In this document: piece by piece, positions 6,808-15,899 of the stretch
How positions within the stretch are numbered: the stretch's first letter is position 1
Layout of the letters: every line of letters starts with the position of its first letter
DNA from: an uncultured Oscillibacter sp.
GTDB taxonomy: Bacteria; Bacillota; Clostridia; Oscillospirales; Oscillospiraceae
Direction: 5' to 3'
Assembly: GCA_910584075.1 (NCBI GenBank)
Contig: CAJTZI010000008.1
Span: 1 to 64,000, forward strand
DNA: 64,000 bases
Made by a program: the position numbers and the translations under genes
Notes under the pieces: generated by a model
What the model saw: only the letters and a program-made list of their open reading frames with translations
Databases searched by the model: none
What the model was told of the DNA's origin: nothing

Positions 6808-9594
6808 ATGCTCACTCTCCACGATACCGGCGTCTTCCTGGCGGGAGGCGCTCTCCACGCCGCCGCCCCCATCTCCCCGGAGGAGGGGCGGCAGCGGACC
6901 CTGGCCTGGCAGATTCTCCAGGCCCACAGCGTCTCCTGCGATCCGGAAAAGCTCCAGATCCGCTTCGACGCCATGGCCAGCCACGACATCACCTATGTTG
7001 GCATCATTCAGCAGGCCCGGGCCTCCGGGATGCGGGAGTTCCCCATGCCCTATGCCCTGACCAACTGCCACAACTCCCTGTGCGCCGTGGGCGGCACCAT
7101 CAACGAGGACGACCACGTCTTCGGCCTCTCCGCCGCCCGGAAGTACGGCGGCATCTACGTCCCCGCCAACCAGAGCGTCATCCACTCCTACGCCCGGGAA
7201 CAGCTGGCGGGCTGCGGGAAAATGATCTTGGGCTCCGACTCCCACACCCGCTACGGCGCCCTTGGCACCATGGCCGTGGGCGAGGGCGGGCCGGAGCTTG
7301 CCAAGCAGCTTCTGAAAAACACCTGGGACGTGTCCTATCCCAAAGTGGTGCTGGTCCATGTCACAGGCGCTCCAAAACAGGGCGTGGGGCCCCATGACGC
7401 GGCCATCGCCCTGGTGAAGGCCACCTTTGAGAGCGGCTTTGTCAGCAACTGCGTTCTGGAGTTCGCGGGCCCCGGCATCGCCGGTCTCCCCATGGATTTC
7501 CGCAACGGGCTGGATGTGATGACCACGGAGACCACCTGCCTGTCCTCCATCTGGGAGACCGACGGCGAGACCAAGGGATTCTATGACGCCCACTGCCGCT
7601 CCGAAGAGTACAGAGAGCTTCATCCCGGCGATTTTGCCTGGTATGACAAATACATAGAGCTCAACCTCTCCGAAATTGAGCCTATGATCGCCCTGCCCTT
7701 TCATCCCTCCAACGCCTGGACCATCCGGGAGTTTCTGGACAATGCGCCGGACCTGCTGTCTCAGGTGGAGGCGGACGCCCGGAAGCGCTGGCCCAAGGCC
7801 AAGGTGGACCTTCTGCAAAAGATCCGCGGCGGCGCGGTCTGGGCGGACCAGGGCGTCATCGCCGGATGCGCCGGAGGCCTCTTCGACAACATCACCGAGG
7901 CGGCGGACATCCTCCGGCACGAAAGCTGCGGCAGCGGCTATTTCACCCTGGACGTGTACCCCACCAGCGTCCCCGTCAGCCTGGAGCTGACCAAAATCGG
8001 GGCCACGGCGGACCTGCTGCAAAGCGGCGCGGTCATCAAGCCCAGCTTCTGCGGTCCCTGCTTCGGCGCAGGAGACGTGCCCGCCCACAACGGCCTGAGC
8101 CTCCGGCACACCACCCGGAACTTTCCCAACCGGGAGGGCTCCAAGCCCGGTGAGGGACAGTTTGCCGCCGTGTGCCTGATGGACGCCCGGTCCATCGCCG
8201 CCACAGCCCGGAACGGCGGAAGAATCACCCCCGCCACGGAGATCGACTATACGCCGGTCCGGCGTCCCTACCATTTTGACGCGGGGGTCTACGAAAAGCG
8301 GGTCTACAACGGATGGAAGGCGGGCCCGCAGCCGGACACAGATCTGATTCTGGGACCCAACATCACCGACTGGCCCAAGATGCGGCCCCTGGCGGACAAT
8401 CTGCTGGTGGAGCTGGCGGCGGTGCTGCGGGACCCTGTGACTACCACCGACGAGCTGATTCCCTCCGGCGAGACCTCCTCTTACCGCTCCAACCCCCTGC
8501 GGCTGGCGGAGTTCACCCTCTCCCGCCGGGAGCCGGAGTACGTGGGCCGCGCCAAAGCAATCGCGGAATGCGAGGCCGAGCGGCTGGCGGGGACCGTACC
8601 GGAGAAGCTGCAAAAGCTGCTGGTCCGGGCCAACGCCGCCCAATACGCGGCCAACAAGGTCAGGCTGGAGAGTCTCCCCGATGGGAGAGCGCTTTCCGAG
8701 ACGGAAAAACGCGCCCGGCTGGAAGCGTGCCGTGTCACGGCGGAAAACACCCAGTTTGGCTCCTGCGTCTTCGCCAACAAACCCGGCGACGGCTCCGCCC
8801 GTGAGCAGGCCGCCTCCTGTCAGAAGGTTCTGGGAGGCTTTGCCAACATCTGCTATGCCTTTGCCACCAAGCGTTACCGCTCCAACTGCATCAACTGGGG
8901 CATTCTGCCCTTCACTCTGGACGAGGGGACGGCGTTCCCCTATGAGGCGGGGGACTGCGTCTTTGTGCCGGACGTCCGGCAGGCCGTGCGTTACTGCCGG
9001 AACGACATCCACGCCAAGGTCCTGAGGGCGGACGGCAGCGAGGAGGATATCACCCTTCACCTCCCCGCCCTCACGCCTGACGAGCAGGAGATCATTCTGG
9101 ACGGCTGTCTGATGAATTACTATGCCAAGCGGACGGACACCAGGCTCCGCACTCTGCCTGCCGGCGCGGGCCGGGAGGCAATCATCGGCCTGCTGGAGGA
9201 GTGGACGGAGCTGCTGGCAGAGGAGCGATATGAGGACGCCCTGTCCATGTTCCTCATTGACACCACCACCGGAGACTGGACTCCGAAGCTGCTGGAGTCT
9301 GCCGTCTATGGTTACGGCTGCGCGGGGTACACCCGGGAGGAGGCCGCCAGGGAATTCGGCCGCGCCGACTACAAGGTCACGTCCTTGAAAAACAGTCCCG
9401 ATCGGGAGGAGATTCACAAGGCCATCGACATTTCTTCGGACTACGGCTGGATGGGCCGGGACGACATCGCCGTGATTCACTACGACAAGGTCCCCCTGAA
9501 CGGGGAACCCAGCGACCTGACCGCCCGGTTCTTCGTCCGGAAGCTGGACGACCAGACGATGACGCTGACGTTTATCGACCTGCACGTGATGTGA
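6808..9594 (+). CDS. Aconitase-family hydratase with extra C-terminal domain
   Basis: A 928-residue member of the aconitase superfamily, expected to isomerise citrate to isocitrate given its place between citrate synthase and isocitrate dehydrogenase. Visible blocks: GSDSHTRYGALGTMAVGEGG near residue 140, cluster Cys in IAGCAG (about 354) and in FCGPCFGAGD (about 415-418), and the swivel-domain signature GDGSAREQAA near 660. It resembles the YbhJ-like branch (about 750 residues) more than classical AcnA. Residues from about 775 to the end form an added module, ending LNGEPSDLTARFF and IDLHVM, which looks like small stand-alone proteins and is not part of normal aconitases. AGGAGG precedes the start. 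Confidence 0.85.
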   Translation: MLTLHDTGVFLAGGALHAAAPISPEEGRQRTLAWQILQAHSVSCDPEKLQIRFDAMASHDITYVGIIQQARASGMREFPMPYALTNCHNSLCAVGGTINEDDHVFGLSAARKYGGIYVPANQSVIHSYAREQLAGCGKMILGSDSHTRYGALGTMAVGEGGPELAKQLLKNTWDVSYPKVVLVHVTGAPKQGVGPHDAAIALVKATFESGFVSNCVLEFAGPGIAGLPMDFRNGLDVMTTETTCLSSIWETDGETKGFYDAHCRSEEYRELHPGDFAWYDKYIELNLSEIEPMIALPFHPSNAWTIREFLDNAPDLLSQVEADARKRWPKAKVDLLQKIRGGAVWADQGVIAGCAGGLFDNITEAADILRHESCGSGYFTLDVYPTSVPVSLELTKIGATADLLQSGAVIKPSFCGPCFGAGDVPAHNGLSLRHTTRNFPNREGSKPGEGQFAAVCLMDARSIAATARNGGRITPATEIDYTPVRRPYHFDAGVYEKRVYNGWKAGPQPDTDLILGPNITDWPKMRPLADNLLVELAAVLRDPVTTTDELIPSGETSSYRSNPLRLAEFTLSRREPEYVGRAKAIAECEAERLAGTVPEKLQKLLVRANAAQYAANKVRLESLPDGRALSETEKRARLEACRVTAENTQFGSCVFANKPGDGSAREQAASCQKVLGGFANICYAFATKRYRSNCINWGILPFTLDEGTAFPYEAGDCVFVPDVRQAVRYCRNDIHAKVLRADGSEEDITLHLPALTPDEQEIILDGCLMNYYAKRTDTRLRTLPAGAGREAIIGLLEEWTELLAEERYEDALSMFLIDTTTGDWTPKLLESAVYGYGCAGYTREEAAREFGRADYKVTSLKNSPDREEIHKAIDISSDYGWMGRDDIAVIHYDKVPLNGEPSDLTARFFVRKLDDQTMTLTFIDLHVM

Positions 9595-9608
9595 GGGAGA
9601 CATTTGTA

Positions 9609-10814
9609 ATGGAAAAGATCAAAATGACCACGCCCCTTGTGGAGATGGACGGGGATGAGATGACCCGCATCCTCTGGGGGATGATTAAGGAGAAGCTCAT
9701 CCTGCCCTTTGTGGATCTGAAAAGCGAGTACTATGACCTGGGACTTCTGAACCGCAACGCCACAAAGGACCAGGTCACCGTGGACGCCGCCAATGCCGCG
9801 AAGCGCCTGGGCGTGGCCGTGAAGTGCGCCACCATCACCCCCAACCGCCAGCGGATGGAGGAGTACCCTGAGCTCACTGAGATGTGGAAGTCCCCCAACG
9901 GCACCATCCGGGCCATTCTGGACGGCACGGCCTTTCGAGCTCCCATCGTCCTGCCCGCAATCCGGCCGGTGGTAAAAAACTGGGAAAAGCCCATCACCAT
10001 CGCCCGCCACGCCTACGGCGATATGTACAAGGCCGTGGACATGGCCACGGAGGAGCCGGGGACGGCCACCCTCACCTTCAAGGGCGAGAGCGGAACGGAG
10101 CGGACACTGTCCGTCCAGACCGTGGACGGTCCCGCCGTCTGGCAGGGCCAGCACAACAGGGAGGCCAGCATCCGGGCCTTTGCCCGCTCCTGCTTCCAGT
10201 ACGCCCTGAGTCAGAAACAAGATTTGTGGTTCTCCGCCAAGGACACCATTGCCAAGGTCTACGACGGGGAGTTCAAGCGGGTCTTTGAGGAGGAATACGA
10301 GGCCTCCTACAAAGCGGAGTTTGAGAAACTGGGCATCACGTACTTCTACACCCTCATTGACGACGCCGTGGCCCGCTGCATCCGGTCCAGAGGCGGCTTC
10401 ATCTGGGCGCTGAAAAACTACGACGGCGACGTCATGAGCGACATGATCGCCGCCGCCTTCGGAAGCCTTGCCATGATGACCTCCGTGCTGGTCTCCCCCG
10501 ACGGGACCATGGAGTTCGAGGCCTCCCACGGCACCGTCACCCGGCACTACTACCGCTACCTGAAGGGTGAGAAAACCTCCACCAACCCCATGGCCACCAT
10601 CTTCGCCTGGTCCGGGGCCCTCAAGTGCCGGGGAGAGCTGGATCATCTGCCGGACCTGGTCCGCTTCGGGGAGCGCCTGGAGGCCGCCTCTCTCCAAACC
10701 CTGGAGGAGGGTGTGATGACCCGGGATCTTTTGCCCCTGGTGGAGCCGGGGTTCCGGGCCCGGGGCGCGGACAGCGAGGAATTTCTGGACGCCATTGCCG
10801 CCCGGCTGGTCTGA
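9609..10814 (+). CDS. icd: NADP-dependent isocitrate dehydrogenase
   Basis: A 401-residue isocitrate dehydrogenase of the eukaryotic-like (type II) branch, oxidatively decarboxylating isocitrate to 2-oxoglutarate. Typical text includes VEMDGDEMTRILW at the start, CATITPNRQRMEEY, NGTIRAILDGTAFRAPI, the metal-binding KNYDGDVMSDMIA and the C-terminal EASHGTVTRHYYRYLKGEKTSTNP. The ATG at 9609 is preferred because GAGGGA lies 9 bases upstream; the GTG at 9591 overlaps the previous stop and has no ribosome site. It is the last gene of the trio and is followed by a strong terminator. Confidence 0.96.
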   Translation: MEKIKMTTPLVEMDGDEMTRILWGMIKEKLILPFVDLKSEYYDLGLLNRNATKDQVTVDAANAAKRLGVAVKCATITPNRQRMEEYPELTEMWKSPNGTIRAILDGTAFRAPIVLPAIRPVVKNWEKPITIARHAYGDMYKAVDMATEEPGTATLTFKGESGTERTLSVQTVDGPAVWQGQHNREASIRAFARSCFQYALSQKQDLWFSAKDTIAKVYDGEFKRVFEEEYEASYKAEFEKLGITYFYTLIDDAVARCIRSRGGFIWALKNYDGDVMSDMIAAAFGSLAMMTSVLVSPDGTMEFEASHGTVTRHYYRYLKGEKTSTNPMATIFAWSGALKCRGELDHLPDLVRFGERLEAASLQTLEEGVMTRDLLPLVEPGFRARGADSEEFLDAIAARLV

Positions 10815-10822
10815 GCAGAATA

Positions 10823-10858
10823 AAAACGCGGACTGTCCCTCCGGACGGTCCGCGTTTT
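10823..10858. terminator. Bidirectional terminator after icd
   Basis: AAAACGCGGACTGTCC (10823-10838) pairs with GGACGGTCCGCGTTTT (10843-10858) around CTCC. The A and T tails let it serve both icd and the convergent small gene. Confidence 0.9.
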
Positions 10859-10869
10859 CCTTCCGCCGC

Positions 10870-11112
10870 TCACCCGGACAAGGCCGCCTCCCGCATATAC
10901 CGGAAGAACGCGGGCAGATCGCCCCGGTCGGAGAGGCTGACCCGCAGTCCCTCTCCGCCGGAGCACAGCGTCCGGACCAGATACCGGGCCGCCGGGTCCC
11001 GTTTCAGGTCGCAGCGCCCGCCGTCCGGCAGACACAGCGCCACCTCTCCCCGGCTTCCCTCCACAATCCGGAGAAAGCGCTCCGCATTGGGGATCATCAT
11101 AAACGTCATCAT
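10870..11112 (-). CDS. Small HPr-like protein of unknown function
   Basis: An 80-residue protein convergent with icd. The pattern FLRIVEGSRGEVALCLPDG-RCDLK followed by GEGLRVSLSDRGDLPAFFRYM resembles the order of strands and helices in HPr-like phosphocarriers (a strand, a Dg-loop, NLKS-like segment, then eIeae-like strand and final helix), but there is no N-terminal region with the phosphorylated His and no serine site. This fold assignment is inference from pattern only. The ATG at 11112 has no clear ribosome site, and the true start could be the Met at residue 5 or 6. It shares the icd terminator. Confidence 0.55.
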   Translation of the reverse strand: MMTFMMIPNAERFLRIVEGSRGEVALCLPDGGRCDLKRDPAARYLVRTLCSGGEGLRVSLSDRGDLPAFFRYMREAALSG

Positions 11113-11182
11113 AAGAAAATCTCAGGCACATAGAATCCGTCCGGCGGATTTCTATAACGTTTCCGCCAAAAGGAGGTGCGGC

Positions 11183-12136
11183 ATGGCGGTCTCCCCCTGC
11201 ATTTCAAAGGCAGACCCCAAGGGCCGGGAGCTGGTCCGGCATGGAACACTCCTCTTCCCCGCAGCCTGCTATCACGATGATCTGACCCGGGACACCATCC
11301 CCTGGCACTGGCACACGGAGCTGGAGGCCGGCATTGTGACGGAGGGCCCCGCCGTCGCCGGGACAGAGCGGTTTATCCTAGAACGGGGCACGGGGTTTTC
11401 GTCGCCTCCGGCGTCCTGCACACGGTCCTGACCCGCGGCGGTCCGGAGTGCCGCCTGCACTCAGCGGTGTTCCACCCCCGGCTGGTGGGCAGCGGGGCAG
11501 ACAGCATCTTCTGGCAGAATTACATTCAGCCCCTGATGGCGGAGGACGCGCCAAAATGCGTTCTTCTGGACGGCGGGGAGCCCTGGCACAGCGAGGCCCT
11601 CCGGGCCATTGCGGCAGCCTGGGACGCCTGTGCGGAGGAGCTGCCGGGGTACGACCTGCGGATGCGGGAAAATCTGTCCCAGCTGGCGTTCCTCCTCTGC
11701 CGCCACCGCCCCGCAGAGCGAAAGCCCCTCCCTGCAAAAACCCTGCGGGACGAGGCGCGCATGAAGCGGATGCTTGGGTTTATTCAGGATCACTACGGCG
11801 GGGAGGTCGGCGCCGCCGCCATTGCGCAGAGCGCGGCCGTCAGTGAGAGCGAGTGCCTGCGGTGTTTCCGGGCCACCATCGGCGTGCCGCCCACCCAACA
11901 CCTCAAGCAGTTCCGGGTGCCCAAGGCCGCGGAGCTGCTGGCCTCCACCGCCTGGAACGCAGCAGAGGTGGGGGCCCGGTGCAGCTTCCAGGACGCCAGC
12001 TATTTTGCCAAGACCTTCCGGCAGCTCAAAGGCCGCCCCCCCCTCGGAATACCGCAGGGAGCACGCCTCCGGCTCACCGGAGGCATGCCGGCGCACAGCA
12101 GATCCGAAACAGCCGCCCGAAGTTTGCAAACTGTAA
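11183..12136 (+). pseudogene. AraC-family regulator disrupted by two frameshifts
   Basis: Starts at 11183 after AGGAGGTG. The first part (WHWHTELEAGIVTEG) is a cupin-like sensor start as in AraC regulators. Near 11388-11395 the frame is lost: with one base added, ERG-GVFVASGVLHTVLTRGG continues into the frame beginning LHSAVFHPRLVG. That second frame carries two helix-turn-helix units (GAAAIAQSAAVSESECLRCF and AAEVGARCSFQDASYFAKTF). It is broken again at an eight-C run near 12036-12043; removing one C restores the usual end (PPSEYRREHA) to a stop at 12136. Two breaks suggest a real pseudogene, though homopolymer sequencing error can explain the second. Confidence 0.75.
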
Positions 12137-12196
12137 ACTCCGGGCAGCTGTTGATTGCCAAGACACTGTTCCGGCGGATGGACCGCCGGGGCGGTC

Positions 12197-13576
12197 TCAG
12201 TCCACCGTTCCGATCTGGGCCTCCACCCGCCGCATGGTGCGCCGCAGGAAGATGATGCTCAGCACCAGGGAGACCACCTCCGAGATGGGGAAGCAGAACC
12301 ACACCAGGTCCAGCACCCCCGTCCGGGCCAGAAGCCACGCCGCCGGCAGCAGAGCCACCAGCTGGCGGCACACGGAGCAGATCAGCGTATACACGGGGTT
12401 GCCGATGGCCTGACAGACGGAGCCGGCGATAATGTCGAAGCCCGCCAGCAGGAAGGAGTAGCTGATGACCCGCAGGGCCACCGTGCCGATGCGGAGCATC
12501 TCCTCCGAGGGGCTGAAAAAGCCCAGCAGGGTCCCGGGGATCAGGTTGAAGGCGGCGCAGCCCACGCACATAATCACCGTGGCCGTGGCAGCGGTGAGCT
12601 GAAAGGTCTTCCGCACCCGGTCCAGCCGGGCGGCGCCGTAGTTGTAGGAGATGATGGGCACCATGCCGTTGTTCAGGCCGAAGACCGGCATGAAGATAAA
12701 GCTCTGGAGCTTGAAATAGGCCCCGAAGACAGCGGTGGCCGTGTCGGTAAAGCTGATGAGAATCTTGTTCATGCCGAAGGTCATGACAGAGCCGATGGAC
12801 TGCATCACAATAGAGGGCAGTCCCACCCGGTAGATCTCCCGGACGATGGCCCGGTCCGGGCGGATGTCCCTGAGACGGATGTGGATCTCCGGGTTGTGCC
12901 GCAGATTGATAAACAGGCCAATAAAGGCGGCGATAATCTGCCCCAGCACCGTGGCGGCGGCGGCTCCCGCCACCTCCATCCGGGGGAAACCGAAGAGACC
13001 GAAGATCAGGATGGGGTCCATGATGATGTTGATCACCGCGCCGATCAGCTGCGTGACCATGGAGTACACCGTCCGTCCCGTGGACTGGAGCAGCCGCTCA
13101 AAGCAGAACTGGCTGAAAATGCCGATGGACAGCCCCAGGCAGATGCGGGCGTAGTCCGTACCGTAGTCCACAATGGGAGCGATGTCCGTCTGGGCCAGGA
13201 AGAAAGGCCGGGCCAGCAGGAAGCCGCACACGCCGAAGATCACGGCGCTGAGGAGGAAGAGAAAGATGCCGGTGTTGGCGGCCCGTTCGGCCTGATCCTG
13301 GTCCTTCTCTCCCAGGGAGCGGGAGAGAAGGGCGTTCATGCCCACGCCGGTGCCGCCGCCCACGGCGATCATCAGGTTCTGGAGGGGAAAAGCCAGGGAG
13401 ACGGCGTTCAGGGCGTCCTGGCTGATCTGAGCCACGAAGATGCTGTCCACGATGTTGTAGAGCGCTTGGACCAGCATGGAGATCATCATGGGCACCGCCA
13501 TGCCGGCCAGCAGCGGGCCAATGGGCATAACTCCCATCTTATTCTCTTGAGTTGATTGCTGAGGGTTGTTTCTCAT
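12197..13576 (-). CDS. MATE-family multidrug/cation antiporter
   Basis: A 459-residue protein with about 12 membrane helices in two homologous halves, matching the MATE efflux family, which exports organic cations and drugs using a Na+ or H+ gradient. Typical text is PLLAGMAVPMMISMLVQALYNIVDSIFVAQ at the start and the half-repeat VGLPSIVMQSIGSVMTFGMN. Length is normal. AAAGGAA lies before the start. The gene ends close to the broken AraC regulator on the other strand; the substrate is unknown. Confidence 0.93.
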   Translation of the reverse strand: MRNNPQQSTQENKMGVMPIGPLLAGMAVPMMISMLVQALYNIVDSIFVAQISQDALNAVSLAFPLQNLMIAVGGGTGVGMNALLSRSLGEKDQDQAERAANTGIFLFLLSAVIFGVCGFLLARPFFLAQTDIAPIVDYGTDYARICLGLSIGIFSQFCFERLLQSTGRTVYSMVTQLIGAVINIIMDPILIFGLFGFPRMEVAGAAAATVLGQIIAAFIGLFINLRHNPEIHIRLRDIRPDRAIVREIYRVGLPSIVMQSIGSVMTFGMNKILISFTDTATAVFGAYFKLQSFIFMPVFGLNNGMVPIISYNYGAARLDRVRKTFQLTAATATVIMCVGCAAFNLIPGTLLGFFSPSEEMLRIGTVALRVISYSFLLAGFDIIAGSVCQAIGNPVYTLICSVCRQLVALLPAAWLLARTGVLDLVWFCFPISEVVSLVLSIIFLRRTMRRVEAQIGTVD

Positions 13577-13665
13577 TTGTATATTCCTTTCTGTATACGC
13601 GAGGGCCTGCGGAAAAAGGACGCGGCGTCAGCCGCGCCTCTTGAGGGGCTGGGACACTGAAAGAC

Positions 13666-13687
13666 GGGCCGGCCAGGGGGCCGGCCC
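13666..13687. terminator. GC-rich hairpin between prfB and MATE genes
   Basis: GGGCCGGCC (13666-13674) pairs with GGCCGGCCC (13679-13687). It lies downstream of prfB and may end its transcript, though the T tail on that strand is weak. Confidence 0.5.
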
Positions 13688-13769
13688 CTAAAAATATCTA
13701 TTTTCAAATCATGCGGAATTCATGCAGGGCCGCCGCCCTCAGCGGCCCGTCCCCGAGAGCGCAGCGGGA

Positions 13770-14894
13770 CTACTTTTTCAGCTCCCCGGTGGCCAGCTGG
13801 GTCAGATAGGCGTTGAGGAAGCCGTCCAGGTCCCCGTCCATCACGGCATCGATGCCGCCGGTCTCATAACCCGTCCGGGTGTCCTTCACCATCTGGTAGG
13901 GCATGAACACATAGGAGCGGATCTGACTGCCCCACTCGATCTTCATCTGCACACCCTTGATGTCGCTGATCTTCTCCGCGTGCTGTTGGGCTTTCAGCTC
14001 CAGGAGCTTGGCCCGGAGCATCTTCATGCAGTTGTCCTTATTCTGAAACTGGCTCCGCTCCTGCTGGCTTGCCACCACGATGCCCGTTGGCTTGTGGATC
14101 AGCCGCACGGCAGAGGAGGTCTTGTTGACGTGCTGGCCGCCGGCGCCGCTGGCCCGGTAGACCTGCATCTCAATGTCCTCCTCCCGGATCTCGATGGTCT
14201 CGTCGTTCTCGATCTCCGGCATGACCTCCACGGCGGCAAAGGAGGTCTGGCGGCGGGCGTTGGCGTCAAAGGGGGAGACCCGCACCAGGCGGTGGACGCC
14301 GTTCTCGCTCTTCAAAAGGCCGTAGGCGTTCTCTCCCTCGATGGAGATGGCGGCGGATTTGATGCCCGCCTCGTCGCCGTCCTCGTAGTCCAGGATCTTG
14401 TAGGTGAAGCCGTGGCGCTCCACCCACCGGGTGTACATGCGGTAGAGCATCTGGGCCCAGTCCTGGGCCTCGGTGCCGCCGGCGCCGGCGTGGAACTGCA
14501 AAATGGCGTTGGAGCTGTCGTACTCTCCGGAGAGGAGGGTGGTCATGCGCGTCTCCTCCACCTGGCTTTCCAGGGCGGCGTACTCGCCCTTGAGCTCCTC
14601 CAGGATCTCCCCGTCCTCGGCCTCCTGTCCCATCTCGCACAGGGCTGTCAGGTCCTCCCAGGCGGTGAGAAGCTTTTCGTGCTTTGTCACCTTGTTCTGG
14701 AGCTGCTTGAGGCGCTGCTGCACCTTCTGGGAACGCTCCAGGTCGTTCCAGAAGCCGTCCTGGGCGGTCTCGTCCTCCAGCCGCGCGGCCTCCTGGCGGG
14801 CGCTTTCGATGTCCAGGGCGGCGGAGAGCTTGTCCAGCTCGGGGCGCAGGTCCCGGAGTTTTTGTTTATAGGCGTCATATTCAATCAAAGCCAT
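13770..14894 (-). CDS. prfB: Peptide chain release factor 2
   Basis: A 374-residue class I release factor recognising UAA and UGA. It has the tripeptide anticodon SPF (in RVSPFDANARRQTSF) specific for RF2 and the catalytic GGQ motif (SGAGGQHVNKTSSAVRL), which triggers peptide release on the ribosome. The frame is continuous from ATG to stop: the in-frame UGA and programmed +1 shift found near codon 25 of many prfB genes are absent. The start at 14894 has GGAGAAACGCC before it. Usual neighbour secA is not next to it in this window. Confidence 0.97.
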   Translation of the reverse strand: MALIEYDAYKQKLRDLRPELDKLSAALDIESARQEAARLEDETAQDGFWNDLERSQKVQQRLKQLQNKVTKHEKLLTAWEDLTALCEMGQEAEDGEILEELKGEYAALESQVEETRMTTLLSGEYDSSNAILQFHAGAGGTEAQDWAQMLYRMYTRWVERHGFTYKILDYEDGDEAGIKSAAISIEGENAYGLLKSENGVHRLVRVSPFDANARRQTSFAAVEVMPEIENDETIEIREEDIEMQVYRASGAGGQHVNKTSSAVRLIHKPTGIVVASQQERSQFQNKDNCMKMLRAKLLELKAQQHAEKISDIKGVQMKIEWGSQIRSYVFMPYQMVKDTRTGYETGGIDAVMDGDLDGFLNAYLTQLATGELKK

Positions 14895-15899
14895 GGCGTT
14901 TCTCCGTTTCTTCCAATTTCATTAGCCATAGTATTATATAGGAGGAAGATTTATTTGTAAAGGGAAACCTTGCCGGGGAGGCGGGATTTTGCTCGCCCTG
15001 ACGGGCGGGGGATTTCAGCCATGATGATGGCTGGTTCATTGCACTCCTCATGTCATCGGAAGAAACTCCGCCGCTCCATTTCCGGCTAAAGCCGGAAATT
15101 CCGCTCAAGCTCCGTTCCCTCAGCTCCGGCCTAGGGCCTGTTCACATAAGAGCCGCCCTTCGGGCGGTTGGCCTCCGAAACGCGCCTGCGGGCGCAGTCC
15201 TCTCCCCACCGGACCCACTTCGCTGGGCTCCGGCGGGGGCCTCTCCTTTTCTGAGCGCAGAAAAAGAGAAAACCCTCCAGAGGACCTCTCGCCGCTTTGC
15301 GGCTCATCTTGACGGGCCGTGCACGGTCCACTGCGCAGCCCTTGGCGGCTTTGCCGCTTAGGACTGCGGCGTCCCCCTTACTGGGAAAAGAGAAAAAGAC
15401 TTTTTGGTCCTTGCGGGAGTCTTTCGCTTCGATTGAAGGGCGCACAGCAGACATGATGGGTAGACGCAGGGGCTTCCTCCGCTTCCCGCGCTTCGCGCCT
15501 GATCTGCACCGTGTGGGTAGGGGCGATTATCAACTGTCCGTCCCTCAAAAACCACCGGACTTTCGGTAAACCTTTCCCCTTGACCGGGCCAATCCCCAAC
15601 AACCGGGCATCTCTGGCAGAACACCTGAGGGGCCGGCACTCCTCCTCCAGTCATCCCCCTGTCAAGCCCGATCTTTCCCATCCCAAAAATGGCAATATTT
15701 TTCATGTATTGCCCTGGCGGTGCGGAACCGCCTGGGAGCCGCCGGTTTTCACCAAAATGTTACCGTTCTGATACAAAAATGTTGCCGCTTGTTCACAATT
15801 TGTTCATGATTTCAGGTGTGGTTTCCGTTATCTTTTTAGAAAGGTATATTATGTAACCTGCACGTACTCGCAATCCGACATTTTATGGAGGGATTCTTG
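14895..15899. other. One kilobase without a credible gene
   Basis: Contains many small inverted repeats, for example TTTCCGGCTAAAGCCGGAAA near 15077, GCCGCCCTTCGGGCGG near 15152, and two GAAAAAGAG-rich strings near 15260 and 15387 that resemble one near 2397. No frame has a good ribosome site or recognisable product. The last 150 bases turn AT-rich and should hold the promoter of the large surface-protein gene. The whole looks like a mosaic of degraded repeat elements. Confidence 0.6.

Noticed and set aside
6784..9603. Long reverse-strand frame over the aconitase gene
   Set aside because: A high-GC shadow frame; Gly/Val-rich product without domains, while the forward frame has clear aconitase motifs.
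14881..15108. Reverse-strand frame upstream of prfB
   Set aside because: Overlaps prfB start, low-complexity product, no family resemblance.
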